A stretch of 64,000 bases of DNA from Acidobacteriota bacterium (GTDB lineage: Bacteria; Acidobacteriota; Thermoanaerobaculia; Thermoanaerobaculales; Thermoanaerobaculaceae). The first letter of the stretch is position 1, and each line of letters starts with the position of its first letter. Positions 41,601 to 51,663 of the stretch are shown here, piece after piece. The position numbers and the translations under genes were made by a program. The stretch covers positions 1-64,000 of the forward strand of contig JACQZW010000024.1 in assembly GCA_016213675.1 (NCBI GenBank). The letters run 5' to 3'. The notes beneath the pieces are model-generated. The model did no database searches, was not told where the DNA came from, and saw only the letters and a list, made by a program, of their open reading frames with translations.

Positions 41601-44600
41601 GGCGAGCTCCTCGAAGGGTTGGGCCTGCCCGACGGAGATGCCGAGATGCCGCAGCGAGATCTGCGCCTGCGTGTAGGCCAGGGCGAAGGCGCGGGCGGCG
41701 ACGCCGTGGTCGTGGTACTTCTGGGCGCACGCGCGGGCGGCCGACTCGTCGGCGGCGACACCGGTCGTGAACGAGACGCGGGCGAACCCCCCCGGGGCCA
41801 GCCGCAGCCGGGTCCGGAGGGAGAGGATCGGGTCGAGCACCGCGCCGGTCGTCCCGGAGAGCGCGCGCCCGTCCATCGCCCGCGGGTCGCCGGGGCCACG
41901 CCCGCGCCCGAGGAAGCGCATCCGGTCGGTCTCCCACTCGACCTGCGCCTGGGTCGGCCCGTGGACGGAGAGCACGTGGAACCCGACGAGCCCCGGGTCG
42001 TGCCGGGCGCGCGGCCGGCGCCGCGCCAGGAGCGCCGTGTTCTCGGCGATCCACTCCGTCTCGACGAAGAGCTTGCCGAACGCGGGGCTGGCGGCGTCCT
42101 CGGCGACGGAGCCCAGGCCCACCTCGACGTAGCTCGTCAGCTCGATCTCGCGGGGACGGTCGCTCCGGTTCGTCAGCGAGACGCGCCACACCTCGGCGTC
42201 GTCCCCCGGCGAGACGGTGACCTCGAGACGCGTCGCGATGTCGTGGTCGAGCCGCTCGAACGACGCCTTCTCGGCGAGGAACTCCACGAGGTAGCTGTCG
42301 GGTTCCTTGGCGGTGGGCTGGTAGGCGGCGGACCAGACGGCGCCGGTGTGGACGTCGCGCAGGTAGACGAACCGGCTGCCGGGATCGCCGGTGCGGTCCT
42401 CCCGCCAGCGCGTGACCGCGCGGTCGCGGCAGAAGCTCGCCCCGCCACCGCCGTTCGTGACGATCGCGACGTAGCTGCCGTTCGACAGGATCTGCGACCG
42501 CGGGAACGGGGTGTGGGGAGAGCGGAGGCGGCGTGGAGCGCGCGCCAGCACGGGCGGTTCGGCCCGGGTCTCCTCGGCCGGCCGCGGCTCGATGATCGGC
42601 GCCTCGCGCGGGATCCGCTCCTGGAGGAGGAGCTCGGTCGCCTGGATCCTCGGGTCGGCGTGGAAGCGGTCGACCATGACGTCGTCAAGGAGGAGGTTGG
42701 CGATGGCGACGAGCGTCATCCCCTGGTGATGCGCCATGTGGGTCTTCACGACCACGCCGCGGGCGGGCCGGACGGCGGCCCCGTCGCCGTCCTCGGACGG
42801 CTTGCGCGCCGTGTAGTCCACGGCGTCGTAGTAGCCGAACGGCCCCGCGGCGCCTTCGCTCGCCAGGCGACGCAGGTTCCGAGCCGCTTCGGCCGGCTCC
42901 AGGAGGGCGGCCAGCGCGGTCGCGTAGGGGGCCACGACGAGCTCGTCGGCCAGCCCCCGTTTCAACCCGAGGCCCGGGACGCCGAACTCCTTGTACTGGT
43001 AGTTGCCGAGCCGGTCGGTGAGGTCGTAGGCGGACTCGGAGATCCCCCATGGGACGCGGCGCTCGTGGCCGTAGCGGATCTGCCTCCTGACGACCATCCG
43101 GCAGCTCTGGTCCAGGAGCGTCCCCGGGTAGGTCCGCATCAGGAGGAGCGGCATCAGGTACTCGAACATCGTCGCGCTCCACGAGACCAGCGTCGGGACG
43201 CCGTCCACGCTGACGACGAGCCGCCCGAGGTGGAACCAGTGGCTCTGCGGGACGTCGCCCTTGGCGATGGCGAAGAAGCTCGCCAGGCGCGACTCCGAGG
43301 CCAGGAGGTCGTAGAAGGAGCCGTCCGCTCGCCCCGGCCCGCCGGCGTCGGCCAGCCGATAGCCGATCGAGAAGAGCTGGCGCTGGCGATCGTAGAGGAA
43401 CGCGAAGTTCATCCCGTCGGCCAGGGCCGCGGCGCGACGAGCGAGGTCTTGGAGGCGTGACGACAGGTCTGCTCCGAAGCCGCGGGGGGCCGGCGGCCCC
43501 CACCCAACCTCCTCCGCCTTTGCCCCCCGGGCCCCCACGCGAGCGCCGGCAAGGCCGGACGCTCGCTCATCTCGCCCCCACCCCCCCGGCGTGTCTTCAT
43601 CCTCAGTGGTGCCGGGGACCGGCATGGCGACTCCCGGCGGCGCGCCGAGCCGCCGGCACCCCTCCGCCAGGGCGAGGAGCGCCCCCGCGAGGTTGCCGCT
43701 GTCCACCGTGGACACGTAGCGGGGGTAGAGCGGCGCGAGGCTCTGGGTGTCGTACCAGTTCAGGAGGTGGCCCTCGTGGTGCTCGAGACCCTCGATCGTG
43801 GTCAGGGTCTCCTCGAGCCTCTCGACCAACGCGTCCGCCGACAGCAGGCCGAGGTCGTGCGCCGCGAGCGTGGAGAGCAGGCCCATGCCGATGTTGGTCG
43901 GCGAGGTCCGGTGGGCCACCGCCGGCGCCCGCTCCTCCTGGACGTTGTCGGGTGGGAGCCAATGGTCGTCCGGGCCGGCCAGGGTGTCGAAGAAGGCCCA
44001 GGTCTTCCGCGCCACCTCGAGCAGGAGATCGCGGTCCTCGGGCGAGATCTCCCGCCGGCCCGGCGCCGTCGACTGGCTGAGCCAGTACGCGCAGGCGGGC
44101 GCCGCCGCCCACAGGACGAGGAAGGGCAGCGCCAGCGGGAGTGCGCCGGGACGTGCAGCGATGACGAGGGCGAGAAGCCCCAGGGCCGCGATCGGGCTCG
44201 CGGCCATCTCGACGAAGAAGGAGCGGATCCCCGCCCGCATCAGGCCGGCGGCCCGTGACGCCTGCGCGGCCGCGGTCTCCCAGTCGAGGAGGCGCCGTTG
44301 GGTGATGACGAGCCGAACGAGCGTCAGGGCGATGGCGTGCACCATCTCCCAGGCGTGGAACGGGAGGAAGACCAGCGACAGGAGCGCCTGCCCGAAACCG
44401 GTGCTGAGGTCCTCCACGAAGCCCCGGAGGTGGACGCGGGCCGGCTCGTGCGCCGGGCGCCGCTTGAGCAGCAGGAGGAGGGAGGCGACGAACGGGAACG
44501 CGACGACCGCGAGACCACCGATCGTCCAGGCGAGGGGGCTTCCCGGCAGGACAGTCCAGGCGGCGCCGAAGTAGGCGAGCAGCGCGGGAGGCAGGAGGCT

Positions 44601-46994
44601 GCGCCGGAGGTTGTCGAGGATCTTCCACTGGCTGATCTGCGGGAGGCGGTTCTTCGCCCAGCCCTGGGGCGTGGGGACGAGCGGGAAGAGCCAGGCGAGG
44701 ATCTGCCAGTCGCCGCGCACCCAGCGGTGCTGCCGCCGCGCGTGGGCGAGGACGTTGGCCGGGTAGTCGTCCACCACCTCGACGTCGGAGACGAGCCCGG
44801 TGCGGGCGTACAGCCCCTCGAAGAGGTCGTGCGAGAGCAGCGTGTTCTCGGGGACGCGCCAGCCGACCGTCGCCTGGAAGGCATCGACGTCGTACAGCCC
44901 CTTGCCCGTGAAGATCCCCTCGCCGAACAGGTCCTGGTAGGTGTCCGAGACCGCCGTCGTGTAGGGATCGACGCCGGTGTGCCCGGCGTACAGCCGTGCG
45001 AAGAGCGACCCGGCAGCGCTCGCGAGGTTGACGCTCACGCGCGGCTGGAGGATGCCGTAGCCCTCGGTGACCCTGCGGAGGGCGGCGTCGACCACGGGCC
45101 GGTTGATCGGGTGCGCGATGATCCCGATCAGGGTCCTGGCGGCGCCCCGCGGCAACCGCGTGTCGGCGTCCAGGGTGAGGACGTAACGCACCTCCGGGAG
45201 GATCGAGAGGTCCCCGACCTTGACGGAGAAGCCGGTGTCGGTCGCGGAACGCAGCAGGCGGTTGAGCTCCTCGATCTTTCCCCGCTTGCGCTCCCAGCCC
45301 ATGAAGACGCCCTCGTTCGGGTTCCACTGCCGGTCGCGGTGGAACAGGTAGAAGCGGTCGTTCCCGTCGGGTGCGTGCCGGTGGTTGAGGGCCTCGATGC
45401 CGGTCACCGCGGCCGCGAGGATCTCGGTGTCACCGGCGACCGGGAGCGTCCGAGCGTCCCTGTAATCGCTGAGGAGCGCGAAGTGGATCCGGGGATCGAG
45501 GTTCCCGAGCGCCTGCACCTCGAGATGGGCCAGGAGCCGCCCGACCTCCTCCACGCTGCCGAGGAGCACGGGCACGACCACCAGCGTGCGGGCGCTCGCG
45601 GGGATCCCGTCGTCGAACTCGATGCGGGGAAGCCGGCGGGGCGGGACGAGCGCGGCCACCATGCGCTGCACGAGGAGCACCGCGAGCTCGCTCGCCGGGA
45701 GCAGCGCGAGCAGGGCCGCGACGGTCGCCAGCCCGGCGGCGCCCGCGGCGCCCGCGTAGGCGTACGCACCGAGGACGCCGGCGCCGGTCAGGAGGGCGAT
45801 GCCGCCGAGGTACGCCGCGGTCGCATGGGCGAACGCAAAGCGGCGCAGCCGCCCGGCGAGGCGCGGGCGGTACGCCACGTCGATCTCGAGGCCGCGCCGG
45901 CCCGGACCGATCAGGTGATGGCCGACATGCGCGGCCTTCTCGCCGATCCCGTCCCGCTCCGCGGCCCGGCGGGCGCTCTCGACCGTCCGCAGGGCCACGC
46001 GCACCTGCGCCTCGCCGGTCGGCTCGGCGAGCTCCTCGACGGCGTGCCGGTAGCGGTCGCGACTCGCGAAGTCCATCCGCGGATAGACCCCGGCCGGGTC
46101 CCGCCGCAGGATCTCCTCGACCGGGCTGACCTGCTCGACGAAGCGGCTCCAGTCGAGCGTCGCGCAGAGCCGCAGGCTCGTCACCGTGTTGCCGGTGGAG
46201 ACCTGGTCGGTGGCCTGGCGCTGGCTCTCGGAGCGAACGGCATCCTCGGGCGTCGTCCCTCGCGCGGCGAGTGCCTGCGCCACCGCGGCCGCGAGCGGGG
46301 AGACGAGGGGGTCGTGCTCGTGCATCCGCTGACGGAGCTGCGCCACGAAGGCGCTCGGGAGCGGGTCGGGCAGCGGGCCGGGGGCATCGCCGCGCTCGAG
46401 CCGGGCGAACGCGACGTCGGCCTCGAGGCGTGCCGCTCGCCCTTCGAGGATCCCGTCGGTCAGGAGCCTGAGGTTCTCAAGGAGGGCGAGCTTGAGCATG
46501 CTGGGCCACGCCCACAGCTCGCCGATCGTCAGCGGCGCCACCGTCTGGAAAGCGAGGACGAACCGGGTGAGCCGCTCCGCGTCGACCCGCCCGTCGCCGT
46601 GCCGGATCAGCTCGAGCGCCATCGCGTGGATGCGCGCCTTGCCAGAGAACTCGCGGGCCGCGAGCTTCGGCAGCTTCCGGTAGTACCCGGTGGGGAGGTC
46701 GTGCCGGACGGCGCGCGCCTCCGACTCGACGAGGTGGAAGTTGTCGAGCAGCCACTCGGCGGCCGGCGGAACGGCGACGCCCCGGTGGACGTCGTCAGCG
46801 AGCGAGCGGTACGCCGCGTTCAGGGCGCGGATGTTCGCTTCGAGTCGTGGCGAGACGTCGTGCCCGCCCGCGCGTGAGGCAGGCAGGAGGGTGAAGACGG
46901 CGGCGAGCGTCCTCGCGCGTTCCTCGAGGCCCTCGGGGCTCAGGAGCTCGCCCCTGAGAGGCTCGGCTCCCTCGGCGCGACGGCGTCCGAACAG
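38631..46994 (-). CDS. Cyclic beta-1,2-glucan synthase-like protein (NdvB/Cgs type) with GH94 domain
   Basis: A 2787-residue membrane protein. It begins with an [20 protein letters not shown] region; TM helices (about 390-450) precede a GT84 glycosyltransferase domain (VVVPVLLGS, then [12 protein letters not shown]), followed by more TM helices. A glycoamylase-like domain ([24 protein letters not shown]), two GT36-type beta domains ([38 protein letters not shown]) and a C-terminal GH94 phosphorylase-like domain ([22 protein letters not shown]) follow. This is the known layout for periplasmic cyclic glucan synthesis, an osmoprotective polymer. The start is CTG 46994 behind AGGAGG: the frame upstream hits TGA at 47000, and residues before the first ATG (46622) are clearly conserved sequence. 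It lies 22 nt after the P8 gene. Confidence 0.9.
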   Translation of the reverse strand: MFGRRRAEGAEPLRGELLSPEGLEERARTLAAVFTLLPASRAGGHDVSPRLEANIRALNAAYRSLADDVHRGVAVPPAAEWLLDNFHLVESEARAVRHDLPTGYYRKLPKLAAREFSGKARIHAMALELIRHGDGRVDAERLTRFVLAFQTVAPLTIGELWAWPSMLKLALLENLRLLTDGILEGRAARLEADVAFARLERGDAPGPLPDPLPSAFVAQLRQRMHEHDPLVSPLAAAVAQALAARGTTPEDAVRSESQRQATDQVSTGNTVTSLRLCATLDWSRFVEQVSPVEEILRRDPAGVYPRMDFASRDRYRHAVEELAEPTGEAQVRVALRTVESARRAAERDGIGEKAAHVGHHLIGPGRRGLEIDVAYRPRLAGRLRRFAFAHATAAYLGGIALLTGAGVLGAYAYAGAAGAAGLATVAALLALLPASELAVLLVQRMVAALVPPRRLPRIEFDDGIPASARTLVVVPVLLGSVEEVGRLLAHLEVQALGNLDPRIHFALLSDYRDARTLPVAGDTEILAAAVTGIEALNHRHAPDGNDRFYLFHRDRQWNPNEGVFMGWERKRGKIEELNRLLRSATDTGFSVKVGDLSILPEVRYVLTLDADTRLPRGAARTLIGIIAHPINRPVVDAALRRVTEGYGILQPRVSVNLASAAGSLFARLYAGHTGVDPYTTAVSDTYQDLFGEGIFTGKGLYDVDAFQATVGWRVPENTLLSHDLFEGLYARTGLVSDVEVVDDYPANVLAHARRQHRWVRGDWQILAWLFPLVPTPQGWAKNRLPQISQWKILDNLRRSLLPPALLAYFGAAWTVLPGSPLAWTIGGLAVVAFPFVASLLLLLKRRPAHEPARVHLRGFVEDLSTGFGQALLSLVFLPFHAWEMVHAIALTLVRLVITQRRLLDWETAAAQASRAAGLMRAGIRSFFVEMAASPIAALGLLALVIAARPGALPLALPFLVLWAAAPACAYWLSQSTAPGRREISPEDRDLLLEVARKTWAFFDTLAGPDDHWLPPDNVQEERAPAVAHRTSPTNIGMGLLSTLAAHDLGLLSADALVERLEETLTTIEGLEHHEGHLLNWYDTQSLAPLYPRYVSTVDSGNLAGALLALAEGCRRLGAPPGVAMPVPGTTEDEDTPGGWGRDERASGLAGARVGARGAKAEEVGWGPPAPRGFGADLSSRLQDLARRAAALADGMNFAFLYDRQRQLFSIGYRLADAGGPGRADGSFYDLLASESRLASFFAIAKGDVPQSHWFHLGRLVVSVDGVPTLVSWSATMFEYLMPLLLMRTYPGTLLDQSCRMVVRRQIRYGHERRVPWGISESAYDLTDRLGNYQYKEFGVPGLGLKRGLADELVVAPYATALAALLEPAEAARNLRRLASEGAAGPFGYYDAVDYTARKPSEDGDGAAVRPARGVVVKTHMAHHQGMTLVAIANLLLDDVMVDRFHADPRIQATELLLQERIPREAPIIEPRPAEETRAEPPVLARAPRRLRSPHTPFPRSQILSNGSYVAIVTNGGGGASFCRDRAVTRWREDRTGDPGSRFVYLRDVHTGAVWSAAYQPTAKEPDSYLVEFLAEKASFERLDHDIATRLEVTVSPGDDAEVWRVSLTNRSDRPREIELTSYVEVGLGSVAEDAASPAFGKLFVETEWIAENTALLARRRPRARHDPGLVGFHVLSVHGPTQAQVEWETDRMRFLGRGRGPGDPRAMDGRALSGTTGAVLDPILSLRTRLRLAPGGFARVSFTTGVAADESAARACAQKYHDHGVAARAFALAYTQAQISLRHLGISVGQAQPFEELASRVFFSDASLRADGETLARNTLGQDGLWRFGISGDLPIVLVRVKEPDDIQLVRQVLTAHELWRLKGLKADVVILNERSESYRDEMARQLTQLVDGGPWSAWKGQPGGVFLLQGDTVTETEAVLLSVVARAVLSGGRGTLEQQLDLTEVDLPLPSTGVPVGEADDPAAADQEGRTDADPQPPPLLLENGLGGFTHDGREYVVVLEGDRETPLPWINVLANPRFGAIVTTSGAAHTWAENSRENRLTPFANDAVTDPTAEAIFVRDEESGALWGATPTPLRRTSRSPRWVVRHAAGVTRFSHAAHGIAQELAVFVARDEPVKLSVLTLTNRSDRPRRLALFSYNEWLLGPPSASGPRFVATERDAGTGAVLARNLYGQDRERVAFAAASEPIASATGDRLEFLGRNGSLARAAALGRPRLLDRFGAGLDPCAALQTVVELEPGATRRVVFLLGEGRDAAEARALLRRFAGAGGAAAAEAELLAVEASWDDTLDAVRVTTPDDSFDLLVNRWLLYQDLACRLWARSGYSQASGAYGFRDQLQDVLALMFTRPDLTREHLLRAAARQFVEGDVQHWWNAPGGQGIRTRCSDDLLWLPYAVAEYVGATGDLTVLDVQVPFLESPAVPDGEPEAYGIPAVSGETGTLFEHGLRAIDRALTAGAHGLPLIGSCDWNDGFNNVGPEGRGESIFVGWFLHAVLGAFAPLCDERGEAPRAARYRAERERLGTMLEQSWDGEWYRRAYFDDGTPLGSSQNDEGKIDSVSQTWAVLSGAAPGPRAERAMGAVRAHLVRRGSGVILLLSPPFDRTALDPGYIKGYIPGIRENGGQYTHAAAWVVLALTRLGSGDEAVELFHMLNPINHARTAGQVAKYMTEPYAVAGDVYDHPAHRGRGGWTWYTGSAGWMYRVGLEGILGLKRLGTSFTVDPCIPSSWPTYSIEWRVGATHYTIVVDNPERRCRGVASVELDGAPVDGAAIPLVDDGRRHRVRVVLGADED

Positions 46995-47016
46995 TGATCA
47001 CCTCCTAGGGGAATCT

Positions 47017-47700
47017 TCAAGGTCGCGGCGACGCCGCGGCGTTCGGCTCGGCCAATCCCACGTCAGCGACCCAGGCCACGGCGTCGTCGTGCACGGGCGC
47101 GCGCACGCCGCCGTCCGGCTCCGGGAGGGACGCCTGCTTCACGCCCATCTCAACCCGGCCGGCATCCAGTTCGTTCCCGAGCGCGTCCAGGCGCGCGCCC
47201 TGCTCGGAAAGCCAAACGACGACAGCCTCGTTTCCGGCGTCTTTGGCCGGTGGGCCGGGATTCGGAGTCTCCAAGGCACGACTCGGGACGCCCGCCAGGC
47301 TCGCGATCCTCCGCCCCTGCTCGGCGCTCCTGTCGACCAGGTCGGCGAGGTCGAACGCGCGCTCGCGCAGCGCCTCCTGACGCGCCCTCAGCTCCGCGTT
47401 GTCGCGCACGACCGAGTCGATGCCACGACGCGCCAGGGCCCGCCCCGGCTCCACGGAGAACGCACCGGCGACGGCGAAGGCGAGCAGGGAGACGACGCCG
47501 ATAGTTCCCAACACCCGCCGAAAGCCAGGAGGGCCGAGCGCGAGGTGACGGAATCTCCCGTCACTGCCCTGCCACTGCACCTCCAGGAGCCGACGGTGGC
47601 CCGCACCTGCACGACCGGGAGGATCGGTTCGTGTCGCAGCACGTCGTGCCCCACGCGCACGGCATGCGGCGGAGAACCCACCCATTGCTGCGAGCTTCAT
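47017..47700 (-). CDS. Single-TM protein with coiled coil, M23-like N-terminal part
   Basis: A 227-residue protein. A short basic N-terminus, FRHLALGPPGFRRVLGTIGVVSLLAFAVAGAF (TM about 60-80) and a coiled coil (ELRARQEALRERAFDLADLVDRSAEQGRRIASLAGVP) resemble the N-terminal half of LytM/M23 peptidases, but the metallopeptidase domain is missing. The remainder (EAVVVWLSEQGARLDALGNELD) is helical and the end is low complexity. It may be a scaffold or a decayed M23 protein. It is the first gene after promoter P8, and the glucan synthase follows by 22 nt, suggesting a joint role in envelope glucan production. GGAAGGGAAGGTGCCCC precedes the ATG. Confidence 0.75.
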   Translation of the reverse strand: MKLAAMGGFSAACRARGARRAATRTDPPGRAGAGHRRLLEVQWQGSDGRFRHLALGPPGFRRVLGTIGVVSLLAFAVAGAFSVEPGRALARRGIDSVVRDNAELRARQEALRERAFDLADLVDRSAEQGRRIASLAGVPSRALETPNPGPPAKDAGNEAVVVWLSEQGARLDALGNELDAGRVEMGVKQASLPEPDGGVRAPVHDDAVAWVADVGLAEPNAAASPRP

Positions 47701-47734
47701 GGGGCACCTTCCCTTCCTGGCCGCACCTCGATGG

Positions 47735-47809
47735 TGCACCGCCGTCGCCCCATCCGTGAAGCGCACTTTCTACCCGAAAGAGAGGTCGTGGACTAGGTAC
47801 AAATTACCC
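47735..47809 (-). promoter_or_regulatory. Box A/B promoter P8
   Basis: On the minus strand: box A GGGTAATTTGTACCT (47809-47795) and box B GGGTAGAAAGTGCGCTTCAC (47775-47756). The CTAG position holds TGCA (47738-47735). Spacing of 19 and 17 bp and the 38-nt distance to the ATG are conserved. Confidence 0.83.
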
Positions 47810-48461
47810 GGCCGGGGCCCGACCCGGCGCCGCCGGGTTCGGCGCCGCCGCCGAAGAAGCTCTCGAGGTCGAGATCCCCCGAGCGCAGCCGGCGCGGCCG
47901 CCGGGTGAGGTAGTTGTAGCGCACACCGAAGGAGAGCAGCGCCCGCTCGAGGAGCCGGCGGCCGCGGTAGAGGCGCGACATCACGGTACCGAGCGGGATC
48001 GACAGGATCGCGGCGACCTCCTTGTAGGTGTGATCCTCGAGGTCGGCGAGGAGAATCACGAGACGATAGGCGCGGGGAAGCGCCGCCAGCGCCCGCTGCA
48101 CCTCGCTGTCGAGGGAGGCCTCGACGGCCTCGTCCTCCGGGGTGCGGGCCACCGAGCCGTGCACCGGCGCGAGCGCCGACTCCAGGGTCTCCTCGACCTG
48201 CCCGAAGGTCACCAGGGCCGGCGTCGTCTGGCGGCGTCGATAGTCGTTGATGAAGGTGTTCTTGAGGATCCTGAACAGCCACGCCCTGAGGTTGGTGCCG
48301 GGGCGGAACGTCCCGTAGTGGCGGTAGGCCCTGAGGTAGGTCTCCTGGAGCAGGTCCTCCGCGCCGTCCGCGTTGCGGGTGAGGCGAAGCGCCGTCCTGC
48401 GCAGTTGCGCCTGGTAGGGCAGCTCGCCGAGGTCGAAGTCCCAGGATCCTGGCTCGCTCAC
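47793..48461 (-). CDS. ECF RNA polymerase sigma factor with its own box A/B promoter
   Basis: A 222-residue ECF sigma factor. Region 2 (YQAQLRRTALRLTRNADGAEDLLQETYLRAYRHYGTFRPGTNLRAWLFRILKNTFINDYR) and region 4 (ALAALPRAYRLVILLADLEDHTYKEVAAILSIPLGTVMSRLYRGRRLL) are intact. A ~40-residue C-terminal tail rich in Gly/Arg follows. GTG 48461 is preferred over ATG 48491 because CAGGAGGACGAC precedes it and the ATG would lie almost at the expected transcript start. No anti-sigma gene adjoins it. Its gene carries promoter P9, so it either reads or is controlled by the regulon signal. It is divergent from the histidine kinase. Confidence 0.92.
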   Translation of the reverse strand: MSEPGSWDFDLGELPYQAQLRRTALRLTRNADGAEDLLQETYLRAYRHYGTFRPGTNLRAWLFRILKNTFINDYRRRQTTPALVTFGQVEETLESALAPVHGSVARTPEDEAVEASLDSEVQRALAALPRAYRLVILLADLEDHTYKEVAAILSIPLGTVMSRLYRGRRLLERALLSFGVRYNYLTRRPRRLRSGDLDLESFFGGGAEPGGAGSGPGRVICT

Positions 48462-48492
48462 GTCGTCCTCCTGACGGCCAAGCGAATCCACC

Positions 48493-48567
48493 GTAGGGGG
48501 CTCAAACTACGTCGGCAAGCGCACTTACTACACAGGTACGGGTCGGTTCTCTCAGTAGAAACTACGG
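48493..48567 (-). promoter_or_regulatory. Box A/B promoter P9 (sigma factor gene)
   Basis: On the minus strand: box A CCGTAGTTTCTACTG (48567-48553), box B GTGTAGTAAGTGCGCTTGCC (48533-48514) and CTAC (48496-48493). Spacing of 19 and 17 bp; start codon 35 nt beyond. It implies autoregulation or co-regulation of the sigma factor. Confidence 0.87.
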
Positions 48568-48736
48568 AGCCGACTCGGCGTCGCCCGGCGGTCCCCGCGG
48601 CGGACGGCCTCACGGCGTTCGGTGGTATGTTTGCCAAAAGCCCCCGCCCCCGGGCCGCCTTCTTCAGGCGTACAGAGCGATCGTCGGATGGTCCGGGAGC
48701 GACAACGCGTCCCGTTGCAGCGTGAGGAGAGGCCCG

Positions 48737-50896
48737 ATGAGGAAGGCGCTGAAGCCGCATGGGAAGGCGGACGACCGGAGCCGCACGGTCGCCGCGCTGT
48801 TGGTGGCGGCGAGCGCGGTGGCGGAGAACCGGGCGTTCGCCGACGCGACGCGGGCGATCCTGGCGGCATGCAAGAGGATGCTCGGCGCCGGCGCCGGCCT
48901 CGTCGGCGTACGCGTGCCGGGCGGCAAGGAGCTCGAGGTCGCCCTCGTCGATCCCGGCGGCCTTGCGCTCGACCCTGCTGCCGGGTTTCCTGCGGTGCTG
49001 CGCCGTCTGAGCGCTCGTGCCTCCAAGCTCGGCCGGCCCGTCTTCACCAACGACCTGTCGAAGTCCGCGGCGAACGTGTCCCCCGCGACCCGCGGTCGCC
49101 GAGTGCTCCCGCAGAACGCGCTCCTCGCACCGGTCGTCATCGCCGGCGAGGTCGCCGGGCTCGTCGGCCTGCTCGACAAGCCGGGGGGCTTCTCGGCGGC
49201 CGACTGTCGGCTCGCCGCGGTGTTCGCCGAGATGACGGCCGTGGCGATGCTCAACAGCCGCAAGGTCGGCCGCCTCCAGGAGGACCGGAACGGCCTCGCC
49301 AGGGAGGTGCGCGAGGGCGCCACGCACCTGCGCCGGGCCGAGGCGCAGTTCAGGACGCTGGTCGAGAACCTGCCCGACATCATCGCCCGCTTCGACGCGG
49401 ACCTGCGCCACCTCTACGTCAGCCCCTCGGTCCAGCGCGTCACCGGACGCCACCCGCGGGACTTCGTGGGCAGGACGAACCGCGAACTGGGGATGTCGCC
49501 CGAGCTCGTCGAGGTGTGGGACACCGCCCTGAAGAGGGTCTTCGCGACCGGACAGCCCGGGAGGATCGAGTTCGCCTTCCCGGCCCAGGACGGGACGAGG
49601 TACTTCGACTGCCGGCTGGTCCCGGAGCTCGGGCCGCGGGGCGCGATCCCGTCCGTGCTCAGCGTCGCCCGCGACGTGACCGACAGGTGGCTCGCGTTCG
49701 AGGCCGAGCGGCACGCCCGCTTTGTCGCCGACGCCCTCCGCGAGGCGACCGTGGTGCTCACCCGCAGCCTCGACCGCGGAACGGTGCTGGTGACCCTGCT
49801 CGACCGCCTGCGCCGGATGGTCCCCTTCGACCGCGCCCGCGTCATGCTCCTCGAGGCGGAGTCGCGGCTCTCGGTCCGGGCCATCTTCGACGGCGACCAC
49901 GTCGTTCCGATGACCCCCGAGGTGCGATCGGAGTTCGATCCGACCGATCATCCGATCGTCCACGGCATCCTGAAGACCGGTACGGCCGTGCTGATCTCCG
50001 ACGTCCGCGCGCACCCCGACTGGAGCCTCCCGATGGACCGCACGTCCGAGGCGAGCTGGATGGGGGTCCCGCTGTTCGCCCGTGGCGACGTGGCCGGGCT
50101 GTTCTCGCTCTCCAAGCGGCAGCCCGGCTACTTCAAGGAGGAGCACGTCAAGCTGGCCGAGGCGATGTCGTCCCAGGCCTCGGTCGCCGTCGAGAACGCG
50201 ATCCTCTTCGAGCAGATGCAGGCCTCCACGGTGCGGATGAAGGCGCTCTCTCGCCGTCTCGTGGAGGTTCAGGAGAGCGAGCGGCGCAGCATCGCCCGCG
50301 AGCTTCACGACGAGGCGGGTCAGGCGCTGGTGTCGCTGCGAATCGGGCTCCGGCTGCTCGAGCGGGAGATCGGCGAGGGCGGCAGTGTCACCGGGCTGGT
50401 GGCGGACCTCATGCAGAGGACCGATGCCGTCATCGACGGCCTGCACCGTCTGGCCGCGGACCTGCGGCCGGCGAGCCTCGACTACCTGGGGCTCGAGGCG
50501 GCGCTCCGCCAGTACTCGCGCTCGGTCGGGTCCAAGTTCGGGCTGGTGGTCCGCTTCAAGGCGCGCGGGTTCACCAGCGAGCGGCTCCCGGCGACGGTGG
50601 AGACCGCGCTGTACCGGGTGGTCCAGGAGGCGATCACCAACGTCGTGCGCCACGCCCGCGCGACCCAGGTCGACGTGCTGGCGGAACGTCGCGGCGACCG
50701 CGTGCACGTGATGGTCGAGGACGACGGCGTCGGCTTCGAGCCGGAGCTGGTCCAGCGCGGTGATCACTTCGGCCTGCTGGGCCTGAGGGAGCGAGCCGAG
50801 TCCCTGGGCGGGGTCCTGACCGTGGAGAGCGCGCCGGGGGCGGGCACGACCGTGGTGGTGGAGGTGCCGAGTGCCGATCCGCATTCTGATCGCTGA
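48737..50896 (+). CDS. GAF-PAS-GAF sensor histidine kinase (NarX/DevS-like)
   Basis: A 719-residue kinase without TM segments. It has GAF 1 (about 20-170), PAS (about 205-320; FRTLVENLPDIIARFDADLRHLYVS), GAF 2 (about 345-495), a HisKA_3 dimerisation domain with phospho-acceptor His524 (RRSIARELHDEAGQAL), and an HATPase domain (about 610-715; EAITNVVRHARA, VEDDGVGF, GLLGLRERAESLGG). This is the NarX/DevS class that pairs with NarL/LuxR regulators. The response regulator start lies 26 nt inside this gene. GAGGAGAGGCCC supports ATG 48737 over 48722. A soluble GAF sensor suggests a cytoplasmic or diffusible signal. Confidence 0.93.
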   Translation: MRKALKPHGKADDRSRTVAALLVAASAVAENRAFADATRAILAACKRMLGAGAGLVGVRVPGGKELEVALVDPGGLALDPAAGFPAVLRRLSARASKLGRPVFTNDLSKSAANVSPATRGRRVLPQNALLAPVVIAGEVAGLVGLLDKPGGFSAADCRLAAVFAEMTAVAMLNSRKVGRLQEDRNGLAREVREGATHLRRAEAQFRTLVENLPDIIARFDADLRHLYVSPSVQRVTGRHPRDFVGRTNRELGMSPELVEVWDTALKRVFATGQPGRIEFAFPAQDGTRYFDCRLVPELGPRGAIPSVLSVARDVTDRWLAFEAERHARFVADALREATVVLTRSLDRGTVLVTLLDRLRRMVPFDRARVMLLEAESRLSVRAIFDGDHVVPMTPEVRSEFDPTDHPIVHGILKTGTAVLISDVRAHPDWSLPMDRTSEASWMGVPLFARGDVAGLFSLSKRQPGYFKEEHVKLAEAMSSQASVAVENAILFEQMQASTVRMKALSRRLVEVQESERRSIARELHDEAGQALVSLRIGLRLLEREIGEGGSVTGLVADLMQRTDAVIDGLHRLAADLRPASLDYLGLEAALRQYSRSVGSKFGLVVRFKARGFTSERLPATVETALYRVVQEAITNVVRHARATQVDVLAERRGDRVHVMVEDDGVGFEPELVQRGDHFGLLGLRERAESLGGVLTVESAPGAGTTVVVEVPSADPHSDR

Positions 50897-51509
50897 CGAC
50901 CACGCGGTGGTCCGTTCCGGCCTCAAGGCGTTGCTCCGCGCCGACCCCGATCTCGAGGTCGTCGGCGAGGCGGGAGATGGGGTGGAGGTGGTGCGCCTGG
51001 TCGAGGAGTTGCACCCCGACGTGGTCCTGCTCGACATCACCATGCCCCCCGACAACGGCATCGAGACCGCCAAGCGACTGAAAGCGCAGCACCCGGAGCT
51101 GATCGTGCTGTTCCTCACCATGCACGAGGACGAGACCCTGCTGCACGAGGCGTTGCGCGCGGGCGCCGCGGGCTACGTGATCAAGCGGGCCGAGGAGTCC
51201 GAGATCATCGAGGCGATCCGGGCGGCGAACCGGGGCGACATCTACGTGCACCCCGCGATGACCCGCGCGCTCCTCCACCAGCCCGTCACGACAGAGCACC
51301 GGCGCGGCGTCCAGGCCATCGCGCTCACCCGTCGCGAGCTCGACGTCCTGCGCCTCCTCGCCAAGGGGAACACCAACCGGCAGATCGCTGCCCTGCTCAG
51401 CCTGTCGATGCGCACCGTCGAGAACCACCGTGCCAACCTGATGGGCAAGCTCGGGCTGGTCAGCCGCGTCGAGCTGGTGAACTACGCCGAGGAGCACAAG
51501 CTCCTCTAG
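50871..51509 (+). CDS. NarL/LuxR-family response regulator
   Basis: A 212-residue regulator starting at GTG 50871 and overlapping the kinase gene by 26 nt. The receiver domain has the acidic pair Asp9/Asp10, phospho-acceptor Asp55 (VVLLDITMP) and conserved LTMHED and GYVIKRA segments. The C-terminal LuxR helix-turn-helix (about 148-210; LTRRELDVLRLLAKGNTNRQIAALLSLSMRTVENHRANLMGKL) is intact. Regulators of this class bind short inverted repeats, and box A (GGGTAG-N3-CTACCC) has that form, so it is the leading candidate for the regulator of the eleven promoters. One of them (P10) lies just downstream. Confidence 0.94.
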   Translation: MPIRILIADDHAVVRSGLKALLRADPDLEVVGEAGDGVEVVRLVEELHPDVVLLDITMPPDNGIETAKRLKAQHPELIVLFLTMHEDETLLHEALRAGAAGYVIKRAEESEIIEAIRAANRGDIYVHPAMTRALLHQPVTTEHRRGVQAIALTRRELDVLRLLAKGNTNRQIAALLSLSMRTVENHRANLMGKLGLVSRVELVNYAEEHKLL

Positions 51510-51553
51510 CCCGCACTGCTGCGCAAGATCTCGAGGGGTCCCGAGCTCCGGCC

Positions 51554-51628
51554 GCGTACTTTCTACCTGAGTCGCGGCGTCGCTCCCGGGTAGAAAGTGC
51601 GCTTCACGGGGGTGCGCCGCGGGGCTAG
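51554..51628 (+). promoter_or_regulatory. Box A/B/CTAG promoter P10
   Basis: Box A GCGTACTTTCTACCT (51554-51568), box B GGGTAGAAAGTGCGCTTCAC (51588-51607) and CTAG (51625-51628); gaps of 19 and 17 bp. The ATG at 51664 is 39 nt from the CTAG start. Confidence 0.9.
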
Positions 51629-51663
51629 GTTTGAGATGCCTCATCAGGAAAGGCAGGTGTTCC

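Noticed and set aside
38304-43460. A 1718-codon open frame on the plus strand opposite the glucan synthase
   Set aside because: It is antisense to a gene with clear domain motifs; the translation is a run of Arg/Ala/Gly/Val typical of shadow frames in 70 percent GC DNA.
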